64,000 nt of DNA. Origin: Methylobacterium trifolii (GTDB lineage Bacteria; Pseudomonadota; Alphaproteobacteria; Rhizobiales; Beijerinckiaceae). The stretch spans positions 1 through 64,000 of the forward strand of contig NZ_BPRB01000073.1 of assembly GCF_022179685.1 (NCBI RefSeq), written 5' to 3'. Shown in pieces: positions 1 through 8,313 of this stretch. A model generated the notes under the pieces. The model saw only the letters and a program-made list of their open reading frames with translations, was not told the origin of the DNA and did not search any database. The position numbers were made by a program, and so were the translations under genes. Positions within the stretch are counted from its first letter, which is position 1; every line of letters starts with the position of its first letter.

Positions 1-11
1 GCGGGCTTCGC

Positions 12-48
12 GATACCGCCTTCGCTTCGATCGAGCGGACGCGGTATC
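12..48 (-). terminator. Nested hairpin at the end of the B12-uptake operon
   Basis: An 8-bp inverted repeat (12-19 with 41-48) encloses a second small stem (23-26 with 34-37). It begins at the stop codon of the last minus-strand gene of the cobalamin operon. There is no U-run after the stem, so it may act as a transcript-end hairpin rather than a classical intrinsic terminator. The pairing is seen directly; the role is inferred. Confidence 0.4.
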
Positions 49-994
49 ACGCCTCGTCGTCTGCGACGGCGTCGATGGTTTCCCCGCGCAGGCAGCGTGC
101 CTGGGCCTCGGCCACGCGCCGGGCGGCCAGCGCATGGCGGCTCGATGCCACGGTGGCCGAGGCGTCCGACGACAGGCCGCGCTTGATCGCGAGAAGCTCC
201 GGATCGCCCCAGCTGTCCAGCAGCGCCTGGAAGGCGTCGTAGCGGGCGCGGTCGAAGGGAATGCGTCGCCCCATCATGTCCTTGTAAGGGTGCGCGGGGT
301 GGAGGCCGGCGCACGGCACATGGCCGGACGGGATCGGGGTCGTCGCCGCGTGCGTGCGTCCGGCCCCCAGGAGCTTCGGCAGCACGTGGGTGTGGGGGCC
401 TTCCGGGCTTGTGCCGCCCGGACCCGGGATCGGGGCATAGACCTCGACGCGACCGATCCGTGCCAGGAAGACCCGATGCGGGCTGATCGCGACGAGCTGC
501 CTCCCGATCGGGTTGTCATGATTGAACAACGGCAGGCCGACGCCGGCCCGCAGGCAGGCGATGGCCTCCGGATCGCGCGTGCGCACGCAGGCATCGACCG
601 CGAGGAGATCGAGGCCGAGGTCGAACAGGACGCCGTCGCGGTCGTCCGGGCGGGCCGCATCGCGGTCGGGACCGAGCTCCGTCACGACGGCGCGGCGGTT
701 CATGGCGCACGCGTCCTCCGGCAGGCAGAGGGCGATGGCATGGTTCCAGCCCGATGCGACCGCGGTCTCGTAGGCGAAGGGGAGAAGGTCCGAAGTCGGG
801 CGCAACGCGATGGCGCCGCGGGCCGTCGCCATGCCGAGGCGGCCGTCGTCCAGTCCGTGCACGGGCTCGTCCGGGTCCCGCATGAACTCGGCGATGGCGC
901 CGAAGGTGCCGAGGCTCCAGGCGGTGCCCGGATCGTCCAAGGCCTCGCGCAACAGCGTCCGGGCGGCCTGCTCGCGAGGAACGGTGCTGATCAT
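47..994 (-). CDS. Unrecognised 315-aa protein, last gene of the cobalamin-uptake operon
   Basis: I do not recognise a named family with certainty. The protein is soluble, with no signal peptide or membrane segment. Its second half carries a striking His-rich stretch (about residues 198-240, with HTHVLP, GRTHAA and a GHVPC...HPAHPY run), which suggests metal or cofactor contact or an enzyme active site. The ATG overlaps the stop of the ATPase gene by 4 bases, so it is translationally coupled to btuD and sits under the same B12 riboswitch. A role in cobamide handling, for example modification or intracellular delivery, is inference from operon position only. Codon use matches its neighbours. 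Confidence 0.75.
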   Translation of the reverse strand: MISTVPREQAARTLLREALDDPGTAWSLGTFGAIAEFMRDPDEPVHGLDDGRLGMATARGAIALRPTSDLLPFAYETAVASGWNHAIALCLPEDACAMNRRAVVTELGPDRDAARPDDRDGVLFDLGLDLLAVDACVRTRDPEAIACLRAGVGLPLFNHDNPIGRQLVAISPHRVFLARIGRVEVYAPIPGPGGTSPEGPHTHVLPKLLGAGRTHAATTPIPSGHVPCAGLHPAHPYKDMMGRRIPFDRARYDAFQALLDSWGDPELLAIKRGLSSDASATVASSRHALAARRVAEAQARCLRGETIDAVADDEA

Positions 995-1797
995 CGGCGT
1001 CTCTCCATCGGAGGGGCATGCGGAAGCGGGGATCGTACCCAGGGCACGAGGTAGGCGTCGCCATCGGCGTGGCCGCGGACCACCTCGATGTCGAAGACGT
1101 CGCGCAGGACGGCATCCGTCAGGGCGACGGCGGGCGCGCCCTCGGCGGCGACGCAGCCGCGGTCGAGCACCACGATCCGATCGCAGAAGCGGGCGGCCAG
1201 GGTCAGGTCGTGGAGGACGACCACGACGCCGGTGCCGCCCCGAGCCAAGCGTCTGAGCAGGGCCATCGCGTCGAGGGCCTGCCCCGGATCGAGGGCGGCG
1301 ATCGGTTCGTCGGCGAGCAGGATCTCGGCCTCGACCGCGAGGGCCCTGGCCAGGAGCACCCGCATCCGCTCGCCCGCCGACAGGGCCGTGTCGCGCCGCC
1401 CGCGCAGGTGCAGCGTATCGGTCGCCCCCATGGCCCGCTCGATCGCAGCGTGGTCCGCCTGGGCGAGGCGGCCGAAGGGGTGCCGGTGCGGGAGGCGGCC
1501 GAGCGCCACGATCTCCTCCGCCAGGAGGGGCCAGCCGGCCATCGGGGCCTGAAACAGGCAGGCGACCCGCCGCGCGCGGGTCTCGGCCGGCATCGCAGCG
1601 AGATCGTGGCCGTCGGCCAGGACGCGACCCGCGTCCGGAGGCGTCAGGCCTGCCAGCGCACGCAGCAACGTCGTCTTGCCCGCCCCGTTCGGACCGACGA
1701 GGCCGAGGAGCTCGCCCGGCTCAATCGCGAGGCCGACGCGGTCGAGGACCTTGCGGCTCCCGTACCGCACCGTGAGGGTCTGCCCGACGATCCGCAT
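991..1797 (-). CDS. btuD: Cobalamin ABC transporter ATP-binding protein
   Basis: ATPase of 268 aa energising the BtuCDF-type importer at the inner membrane. Walker A GPNGAGKTT is at residues 35-43, the LSAGE signature precedes the Walker B segment ILLADEP, and the switch His lies in VVLHDLT. The ATG (1795-1797) overlaps the permease stop codon by one base (ATGA). Sequence alone would fit haem or Fe-siderophore ATPases equally; the cobalamin assignment comes from the riboswitch upstream of the operon. Confidence 0.85.
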   Translation of the reverse strand: MRIVGQTLTVRYGSRKVLDRVGLAIEPGELLGLVGPNGAGKTTLLRALAGLTPPDAGRVLADGHDLAAMPAETRARRVACLFQAPMAGWPLLAEEIVALGRLPHRHPFGRLAQADHAAIERAMGATDTLHLRGRRDTALSAGERMRVLLARALAVEAEILLADEPIAALDPGQALDAMALLRRLARGGTGVVVVLHDLTLAARFCDRIVVLDRGCVAAEGAPAVALTDAVLRDVFDIEVVRGHADGDAYLVPWVRSPLPHAPPMERRR

Positions 1798-2837
1798 CAC
1801 CGTCGCGTCCGGTCGTGCCAGAGAAGGCCCACGAGGAACGGGGCCCCGACGAGCGCCGTCACGACGCCGAGCTTCAGTTCCGGCCGGGTCGGCAGGAGGC
1901 GCACGAGGATGTCGGCGCCGAGAACCAGGGCGGCGCCTGCCAAGCCGCTCGGCAGCAGGCCGGCACCCGGCCGGCCTCCGACGACGGGCCGGACGAGGTG
2001 GGGCACCACGAGGCCGACGAAGCCGATCGCGCCGCTGACGGCGACACCGCTGCCGACGGCGAGCGCCGCGCCCGTGACGATGCGCAAGCGTACCGAGACC
2101 AGGCCGAACCCGAGGCTCGTGGCCGTGTCCTCGCCGAGCACCAGGGCATCGAGGGCCCGGCCGGTGGAGAGCATCAGACCCCAGCCGAGGGCCATGAGCG
2201 GCAGGCAGAGGACGACGTGATCCATGCTGCGATCGGCGAGCGAGCCCATCAGCCAGAACACGATCTCGAGCGCCGCGTAGGGGTTGGGCGAAAGGTTGAG
2301 GGCCAGGGCGGTGAGCGCCCCGGCCAGGCTCGACAGCCCGACGCCGGCCAGGATCAGGCCGAGGGTTCCGCTCCCGCGCGCGGCGAGGAGGTTCAGGGCG
2401 AACGCCGCCACCGCCGCGCCGGCGATGCCGCCCAGCGGCAGCGCGAGGCTGAGCGAGGCGGCCAGGCCCCCGTAGAACGTCGCGACGGCCCCGAGCGCCG
2501 CAGCCGACGAGATGCCGAGGACGCCCGGATCGGCCAGCGGATTGCGCAGGTATCCCTGCAGCACCGCACCCGTGAGGCCGAGGCTGAAGCCGACGAGACC
2601 GCCGAGCAAGGCGCGCGGGATGCGAAGCTCCCAGAGCACCAGGGCCGGCAGCGAGGTGCGGCCGGCCACGAGATCGGCAAAGGCCGCCGGCAGGTCGACG
2701 GTGGCGTAGCCGACAGCGATCGAGCCGAGGATCAGGGCGGCGACCAGCCCGGAGAGGGTCGCGACCAGCCACCGCCCCCCGGCCGTGCCGAGCGGGCGCG
2801 CCTCCCGCGTGCGGATGGGTGATGCCGGCGCGTTCAC
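1797..2837 (-). CDS. btuC: Cobalamin ABC transporter permease (FecCD/BtuC family)
   Basis: Integral membrane permease of 346 aa with about ten hydrophobic segments. It carries the family motifs ELRIPRALLGGLVGFSLGLTG, the GYLRNPLADPGVLGIS segment and the GxIGFVGLVVPHL coupling region. The GTG start was chosen because it overlaps the stop of the binding-protein gene as GTGA and places the first hydrophobic segment about 20 residues in; the longer open frame upstream is only a shadow of btuF. It forms the translocation channel with the BtuD-type ATPase and receives substrate from the periplasmic BtuF-type protein. Confidence 0.85.
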   Translation of the reverse strand: MNAPASPIRTREARPLGTAGGRWLVATLSGLVAALILGSIAVGYATVDLPAAFADLVAGRTSLPALVLWELRIPRALLGGLVGFSLGLTGAVLQGYLRNPLADPGVLGISSAAALGAVATFYGGLAASLSLALPLGGIAGAAVAAFALNLLAARGSGTLGLILAGVGLSSLAGALTALALNLSPNPYAALEIVFWLMGSLADRSMDHVVLCLPLMALGWGLMLSTGRALDALVLGEDTATSLGFGLVSVRLRIVTGAALAVGSGVAVSGAIGFVGLVVPHLVRPVVGGRPGAGLLPSGLAGAALVLGADILVRLLPTRPELKLGVVTALVGAPFLVGLLWHDRTRR

Positions 2838-3703
2838 GGCGACGCGTTCCTGTCTCGCGTCGCCGCGGCCAAGCGCGCGACGACCTCCGCGACCTGGGGT
2901 CCGGGGCAGGTCCAGAGGCGGTTCGGGATCGAGACCGTCCGGCCCTGCCGGCGCAGGGCATCGAGAACCGGATGGCGCAGGAGGGCGTCGGCCAGGGAGG
3001 GCGCCCCGGGCTCGCTCTCGTCGAGGACCACGAGGTCGGCATTCGCGAACGCCGCCGCTTCGAGGGGCACCTGCCCGAAGCGGTCGTGGCCGAGTTCGGC
3101 CGCGACGTTGACGAGGCCGGCGGCGCGGATGACCGCGTCGCCGAGGCTGCCGGGCGCGACCGTGAAGGCGTTCGGGCGCATGACCAGGGCACGCAGCGGG
3201 CGAGCCGCCGGGACCACGCGGGCGAGTCGCGCGTCGAGATCGGCGATCATCGCCTCGCCGCGGGGCGCGTGCCCGAGGGCGGTGGCGACGGTGCGGATCT
3301 GGCGCCGCACGCCGTCGAAGTCGGCCGGCACGTCGAGTTCGAGCAGCGGGAAGCCGATCCGCTTGAGCAGCCCGACGGTGACGCGCGTGGTGAAGGCGCC
3401 GGCGACGACGAGATCGGGCTTCAGCACCACGATCTCCTCCGAGAGGCCGCGCATGACGGGAATGCCGTCGGCCTCCGTCGCGACGGTCGAGCCGCGCCTG
3501 TCGCTGGCGAGATAGGTCACCGCGGCGACCTGGCTCCTGTCGGCGAGCCGCAGGACCAGTTCGTCCGCGCACAGGTTCATCGAGACGACGTGCTCGGGCC
3601 GGGCTCGGAGTTCGGCCGCAATCGCCGAAGCGCCGAGCGCTGCCGGAACCATCGCCGTCAGGACGGTCCATGCGGTGAGGATCGGTCGTCTGGACATCGA
3701 CAT
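2834..3703 (-). CDS. btuF: Periplasmic cobalamin-binding protein (BtuF-like)
   Basis: A 289-aa class III substrate-binding protein. A signal peptide (residues 1 to about 29, ending SAIAAE) leads into the BtuF/FepB-type fold; VVSMNLCADELVLRLADRS and the later VLKPDLVVAGAF segment are typical. The start lies only 2 bases after the btuB stop, and the stop overlaps the permease start. It should capture cobamide released by BtuB and hand it to BtuCD. The family also binds haem and siderophores; the riboswitch and btuB linkage argue for cobamide. Confidence 0.83.
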   Translation of the reverse strand: MSMSRRPILTAWTVLTAMVPAALGASAIAAELRARPEHVVSMNLCADELVLRLADRSQVAAVTYLASDRRGSTVATEADGIPVMRGLSEEIVVLKPDLVVAGAFTTRVTVGLLKRIGFPLLELDVPADFDGVRRQIRTVATALGHAPRGEAMIADLDARLARVVPAARPLRALVMRPNAFTVAPGSLGDAVIRAAGLVNVAAELGHDRFGQVPLEAAAFANADLVVLDESEPGAPSLADALLRHPVLDALRRQGRTVSIPNRLWTCPGPQVAEVVARLAAATRDRNASP

Positions 3704-3705
3704 CC

Positions 3706-5682
3706 TCAGAAGGCCGTCAGGCGGACGCCTCCGTACACGGCAAGCCCCGGCCCGAGGAAACCCGTGGGGTTCTCGTAGCGGCGGTCGAACAGGTTATCGA
3801 TCCGCCCGAACACGCTGACCCTCTCGCTGACGTCGTAGTTCACCGCGAGGTTGACCAGGGTGAAGCCGGGGTTCTTCAGCCGCTGCACCGAGAAGTCGCG
3901 GTTGCCGTCGACGAAGTGGCCGAGCACGATCACGGTGCCGCTGACGGTCAGGCCCGGCAGCGGGTTCCAGAGGGCCGTGGCGCTGCCCTTGTGGCGGGGC
4001 CGGCGAAGCAGTTCCTGGTGGGTGATCTCGTTCTTCGTCACCGTGTTGGTGTAGTCGACCCGGCCCGAGAGCGTGTCGGTGAACCGGACCGCGACGAAGG
4101 CCTCCGCCCCGTAGGATTCGGCCCGGCCGACGTTTTCGTTCGAGGTGAAGCTGGCGTTGGTGTTGATCAGGTTCCTGAAGTCGTTGGCGTAGTAGGTCGC
4201 GCCGACGAGGACGCGCTCGCCGAGCGGCTGCTCGAAGCCGGCGTCGTAGCCGAGGCTCTCCTCCGGCTTCAGGTTGGGGTTGGCGAAGAAGTTGAAGGCC
4301 GGGAAGCTCTGGAAGAGTTGGCTGAGCGTCGGTGCCTTGAAGCCGGAGCCGACGCTGCCTTTGATCCGTGTATCGGTGAAGGGCAGGACGTAGCTCGGCG
4401 CGACGCGGAAGGTCGTGGCCGGCCCGAACGCGTCGTTCTCGTCGTGGCGGATGTTGGCGACCAGCGCCGCGCGCTCGAACGGCGTCAGTTGCACCTCGCC
4501 GTAGCCGGCCGTGTTGCCGTTCCTTGCCCGGAGGGTCCCGGCCCCGAACGGGTTCGGGTCGGTGGTGCGCAGGCTCTCCTCGTCGCGCTGCGCGCCGAAC
4601 AGAACGAGGTTGCCGGGCGAGAGCCGGTAGTCGCCGCGATACTCGTAGCGCGTGCGCTCGCCGAGGCCCGTGGTCGGGTCGGGCGTGGCCAGGGGGTCGA
4701 GGGGGCCCTGCTGGAGGTCGAACAGGTTCGAATAGTTGATGGCGAAGATGTTGTGGAAGCCCGCGAACGGGGTCCACTCGGCCTCGTTGCGGGTCAAGAC
4801 CTGCTGGACGTCCGACGCGCTGCGGAACGCCGCCGGGAGGGCCGGGAAGGTGCTGAAGTCCGTGCCGGTGGACAGCAGCCGCGCGTTGATGAAGCGCGTC
4901 ACGGAGTTGATGCGGAACGTGTCGGTGAACTGGTAGCCGAACTTCGCCGAGACGGTCTCGTTGTCGTAGTAGTTCGGATGGATCGGCCGCCCGAACGGCA
5001 CGAGGTTCGGCGGCGTCACGGGCGTGGCGGCGGCCCGGAGATGCTGGATCGAGACGGAGTAGTCGAAGCCGTTCTCGGAGCCGCTGATCCGGCCGCTCTG
5101 GTTGAAGGTGCCGAAGGAGCCGCCCTCGACGCGGGCGGTCGCCGTCGCCGGGCCCTCGCCGCGCTTGGTGATGAACGAGACCACGCCGCCGATGGCGTCG
5201 CTGCCGTAGAGGCCGCTCTGGGGGCCGCGCAGCACCTCGATGCGGGAGAGATCCTCGGTCAGGAGCTGGCCGAAATCGAAGGAGCCGTTGGCGTTCGAGG
5301 GATCGGTGGCGTCGATGCCGTCGATGAGCACCTTCACGTGGTTGGAGTTCGAGCCGCGGATGAACACCGAGGTCTGGCCGCCGGGGCCGCCGGTCTGCAC
5401 CACGTTGAGGCCGGGCACCTGCTGCAGGGCGTCCGGCACGGTGCGGCGCTGCTGGGCCTCCAGGGTGTCGGCGGTGAGCACGGTCACGCTCGATCCGGTC
5501 AGCGCGACCGGCGTCGGCACGCCGGTGGCCGAAACGGAGAGTTCGGAGAGCGACACCGCCGCCTCGGCACCGCGCGGACCATCGAAGGGCGCCGCGCTCT
5601 GCTGGGCGAGCACGGGGCCGGGAAACGAGACGCAGGCCAGGGCCAGCGCGCGAAAGGACGCGGATCGGGAGAGATGGGACAC
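3706..5682 (-). CDS. btuB: TonB-dependent vitamin B12 receptor
   Basis: An outer-membrane receptor of about 658 aa. The signal peptide ends PVLAQ; a plug domain follows (TVPDALQQVPGLNV, IRGSNSNHVKVLIDGID, VLRGPQSGLYGSDAIGGVVSFITK) and then a 22-strand-type beta-barrel ending in the aromatic RLTAF. I chose the GTG at 5682, preceded by a GAGG, because it gives a compact signal peptide; a GTG at 5712 adds 10 residues. It is the first gene of the riboswitch-controlled btuB-F-C-D-(unknown) operon. Plug wording and length fit BtuB rather than the larger ferric-siderophore receptors. Confidence 0.88.
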   Translation of the reverse strand: MSHLSRSASFRALALACVSFPGPVLAQQSAAPFDGPRGAEAAVSLSELSVSATGVPTPVALTGSSVTVLTADTLEAQQRRTVPDALQQVPGLNVVQTGGPGGQTSVFIRGSNSNHVKVLIDGIDATDPSNANGSFDFGQLLTEDLSRIEVLRGPQSGLYGSDAIGGVVSFITKRGEGPATATARVEGGSFGTFNQSGRISGSENGFDYSVSIQHLRAAATPVTPPNLVPFGRPIHPNYYDNETVSAKFGYQFTDTFRINSVTRFINARLLSTGTDFSTFPALPAAFRSASDVQQVLTRNEAEWTPFAGFHNIFAINYSNLFDLQQGPLDPLATPDPTTGLGERTRYEYRGDYRLSPGNLVLFGAQRDEESLRTTDPNPFGAGTLRARNGNTAGYGEVQLTPFERAALVANIRHDENDAFGPATTFRVAPSYVLPFTDTRIKGSVGSGFKAPTLSQLFQSFPAFNFFANPNLKPEESLGYDAGFEQPLGERVLVGATYYANDFRNLINTNASFTSNENVGRAESYGAEAFVAVRFTDTLSGRVDYTNTVTKNEITHQELLRRPRHKGSATALWNPLPGLTVSGTVIVLGHFVDGNRDFSVQRLKNPGFTLVNLAVNYDVSERVSVFGRIDNLFDRRYENPTGFLGPGLAVYGGVRLTAF

Positions 5683-5817
5683 GGGACAGGCCTCGGGCGA
5701 CGTCTGTGGCACGTCACCGCGAACGAGGCCGCCTCACCCGCCTGCCGCGAGGGCAGAGGGGTGCTTCGACACCCGCCGGAGCACCCCGCCCGACGCGTTT
5801 CGCGTGTGACCACGACC

Positions 5818-5986
5818 GACGGCAGGTCTCCTGGCTCGCGGGTCGCTGCCTTCGCACCGTCTTCCCGGGTGAGGGACCCAGTGACACAGTGGTGGAAGGC
5901 TCGCCGCTCACAGTTGCGGGGGCAGCCGCGGACTCGGGGCCGATCCCCTCACCGCATTCCCGTATTCATCCCCGAAGGGAACCGTC
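5818..5986 (-). promoter_or_regulatory. Cobalamin (B12) riboswitch upstream of btuB
   Basis: Read on the minus strand, the segment contains the B12-box hallmark AGCCAGGAGACCTGCCG near its 3' end, the CCCCCGCAACTGTGAGC core element, and a closing stem in which GACGG at the 5' end (5982-5986) pairs with CCGTC at the 3' end (5818-5822). Adenosylcobalamin-type aptamers with these elements repress downstream expression when B12 is plentiful. About 135 nt separate the aptamer from the btuB start, so control of translation initiation through the leader is likely (inference). Confidence 0.95.
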
Positions 5987-6160
5987 CCGTCCAAGCTAGC
6001 CGCCGATCACCGGAACCGTCAATCGGGCCGGAACCCGATGTCGAGGGGTGTTGCCGGAACTCCGCATGCGGGCCTGGCCTCGTTGATCGCTCCGGCGCGG
6101 CAAGCCGAGGCGTCCTTCGCCCGGCGGGCGTCGGGCGCGACCACGCCGTGCGCCGTCCCG

Positions 6161-6268
6161 TCAGCCCCCGACGCGGTCGAAATCCAGGGCCGAGGCCCGG
6201 CGGGCGGCCTGGGTCCGGTCGCGCATGCCGAGCCTGCGCGTGATCTCGGCGACCTGCGCCTCGACCAT
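6161..6268 (-). pseudogene. Remnant of a LuxR-type response regulator (C-terminal HTH end)
   Basis: A 35-codon minus-strand frame reads as the tail of a LuxR/NarL DNA-binding domain: VEAQVAEITRRLGMRDRTQA, where intact proteins have TVEAHV..ILRKLGxRDRTQA. An in-frame TGA lies immediately upstream, and no receiver domain or N-terminal HTH helix precedes it. It is therefore probably the decayed end of a regulator gene once located between btuB and the MarR gene. The family resemblance is from memory of the motif. Confidence 0.6.
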
Positions 6269-6304
6269 CGATCACCCATCCCGAACCATAGGGTTCGAGG
6301 ATGC

Positions 6305-6838
6305 TTATGGGACGGGGTGCTCGTGCTGCGGGCCGGGCGGCGGGATCGCCACGGGCTTGGAGAAGGCCCGCAGGTTGCCCCTCAGGCGGCCGATCAGGTC
6401 GATCAGGGTCTCGGTCTCGGCCTCGCTCAGCACGGATAGGAAGTTCCGCTCGCGCTGGAGCGCCACCACGGTGATGCGGTCGTGCAGGTCGCGACCGGCC
6501 GGGGTGAGGGCGATCAGGCGGCGGCGGGCGTCGCCCGCGTCGCCGTGCACGCTCACCAGCCCCCGCTTCTCCATCCAGGCGACGCTGCGGCTGACGACGC
6601 TCTTGTCGAGGGCCGAGGCGGTGCTGATCCGATGCGCCGTCACCCACGGCTCCGTCGACAGCCGGTACATGATCCGCCAGTCGGTGAGGCCGACGCCGAA
6701 GTTCTGCCTGTAGAAGAGCGAGGCGTTGTTCGTCAGGTTGTTGGTGAGATCGGTCAGCAGGGCCGGTACGTACACGTCCGGATCGATCCTGGGCGTGCCG
6801 TCCTCCCCCTGTCGCGCGGCCTCGATCGCCCGCCCCAT
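6305..6838 (-). CDS. MarR-family transcriptional regulator
   Basis: A winged-helix regulator of 177 aa. The core is recognisable: LTDWRIMYRLSTEPWVTAHRISTASALDKSVVSRSVAWMEKRGLVSV (recognition helix region), followed by the wing GDAGDARRRLIALTPAGRDLHD, then a C-terminal dimerisation helix. The ATG at 6838 was preferred over the longer open frame because the extra 42 residues are Pro/Arg-rich and upstream of the family fold. No target is evident; the SGNH hydrolase gene lies 139 bp upstream in the same direction. Confidence 0.85.
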   Translation of the reverse strand: MGRAIEAARQGEDGTPRIDPDVYVPALLTDLTNNLTNNASLFYRQNFGVGLTDWRIMYRLSTEPWVTAHRISTASALDKSVVSRSVAWMEKRGLVSVHGDAGDARRRLIALTPAGRDLHDRITVVALQRERNFLSVLSEAETETLIDLIGRLRGNLRAFSKPVAIPPPGPQHEHPVP

Positions 6839-6977
6839 CGCCGGTCTCCGAAGGCTCCCCGGCGCCCGCTGCAGCGGCGGGCCGCCCGGCCGGCCCAGAA
6901 CAGGGCGCACACCCGGACCGACCGTTACGTCGAATTCGCCGGCATACCTGTTACCGCACTGCAACAGAGGCGGCCGA

Positions 6978-7679
6978 TCACGGTGATCCGGTCCCGCACA
7001 GGGCCGGTGCGAGGGCTTGCAGGGCCGGGCGGTAGGCGGACAGGTGCAGGCCGTCCCGCATGGCGCCGGGCTTGGCGAAGCCCCCCTCTCCGTCCCGGAG
7101 CGCGGCGAAGGGGTCGGCGAAGCGGCAGCCCAGGCGCTCGCACAGGGCCCGCAGGCGCTGCGAGTAGTCGCCCACGGCCAGGGGGTCGAGGCGCCCCTCC
7201 AGGTGGCGCCCGATCGGCGGCAGGGCCGTGACCACGAGGCGGTCCGTCTCCCGCCGGAGGCGACCGACGATGCGGGCGGCGTCGGCCTCGAACCGGGCCG
7301 CGGCCTCGGCCGAGCGGGGCCGGTTCTTGAGCAGGATGTCGTTGGTGCCGATCGTCAGCACGGCGGCAAGCGGCCGGCTTCGGAAGGCCAGGGTCTCCAC
7401 GAGGTCGGCGTAGACGGCCGCGCTCGCGCCGCTGACGCCGCCGTTGACGAGTTCCAGCCCGCAGGGGCGCTGGGCCGGCGGCTGCAGCTCCGATTGCGAG
7501 TCGCCCGCCAGGAACACGTACTCCGCCGGCGCCTCGTCGAGGTGGACCTGCACGGCGATCAGCCGGTTCTGGGCGTAGGCCCGCGCGTTGGGGGCCGGCA
7601 CGTGCAGCCACCGGTCGAGCCCGGCGCCGAGGCCGAGGAGGGCCAGCGCCGCCAGACCGAGGAGCAGGGTGCGCCTCAC
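6978..7679 (-). CDS. SGNH/GDSL-type hydrolase, membrane-anchored or secreted
   Basis: A 233-aa protein with an N-terminal hydrophobic segment (RTLLLGLAALALLGLGAGL), so exported or inner-membrane tethered. It has the SGNH blocks: FLAGDSQSEL (nucleophile Ser), IGTNDILLKN (block III), and DGLHLSAY (block V, catalytic Asp/His). Members hydrolyse esters of lipids, polysaccharide acyl groups or thioesters; the substrate cannot be told. The GTG start overlaps the trmO stop as GTGA, so the two are probably co-expressed, although no functional link is obvious. Confidence 0.75.
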   Translation of the reverse strand: MRRTLLLGLAALALLGLGAGLDRWLHVPAPNARAYAQNRLIAVQVHLDEAPAEYVFLAGDSQSELQPPAQRPCGLELVNGGVSGASAAVYADLVETLAFRSRPLAAVLTIGTNDILLKNRPRSAEAAARFEADAARIVGRLRRETDRLVVTALPPIGRHLEGRLDPLAVGDYSQRLRALCERLGCRFADPFAALRDGEGGFAKPGAMRDGLHLSAYRPALQALAPALCGTGSP

Positions 7680-8185
7680 CGCTCCCCCGTCCCCGCCCGG
7701 TCGACCCGGGCCTCGGGGCGGGAATCGGTGGTGGCGTAGTAGGGCTTGATGTCCAGGAGCGGGGTGCCGTCGAGGCAGTCGAGGCCGCGCACCTGCAGGC
7801 TCGCGCCCGTGAGCCCGACGAGTTCCACCACCGAGAGGGCGATCGGGTTGGGGCGGGCGGGCGAGCGCAGGGAGAAGGTGCCCCGGCTGCCGGCTGCGTG
7901 GCGCGGGCGCTGCCGCACCAGGCCGCGCTCGGCCCGGTCCATCCAGTAGAGCAGGATCAGGTGGGTGCAGCCCGACACGTTCTGGAGGCCCGGCGCGTAG
8001 AGGGGATCGACCTCCACCGTGCAGACGGCATCGGATTGCAGGCCGTTCTTCGGGCACTGGCCCCGCGCGCTCCAAGGCGTGCGCAGGCGCCCGATGAAGT
8101 GCAGGCCGGCGTCGTAGGAATCCGGCAGCACGACCGCCTCCTCGCCGGGCCTGCGCCCGAAAGCCTCGTTGGGTGCTGGTTCCAC
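7676..8185 (-). CDS. trmO: tRNA (adenine(37)-N6)-methyltransferase TrmO/TsaA
   Basis: A 169-aa UPF0066/TsaA-fold protein. Diagnostic segments are FIGRLRTPW, CTHLILLYWMDRAERG and RSPARPNPIALSVVELVG, the last being the SAM-binding region of TrmO. TrmO N6-methylates t6A37 of threonine tRNAs. I chose the GTG at 8185 because conserved sequence begins a few residues after it and because it leaves about 130 bp for the divergent amn promoter; an open frame continues to 8287. Small variants without the C-terminal extension of E. coli TrmO are common. Confidence 0.82.
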   Translation of the reverse strand: MEPAPNEAFGRRPGEEAVVLPDSYDAGLHFIGRLRTPWSARGQCPKNGLQSDAVCTVEVDPLYAPGLQNVSGCTHLILLYWMDRAERGLVRQRPRHAAGSRGTFSLRSPARPNPIALSVVELVGLTGASLQVRGLDCLDGTPLLDIKPYYATTDSRPEARVDRAGTGER

Positions 8186-8313
8186 GCGGTCCGATCCCGA
8201 GCCCTGTCCGGCCCGTTTCGGGCAAGTCGGGGCCTGCCGCAAGCCCGGACGCCTCGCATGGCTCCCGCAGGGGGTGTAGAGGGCCACGGATGCCGACCGG
8301 GGAGCGCTGGACC

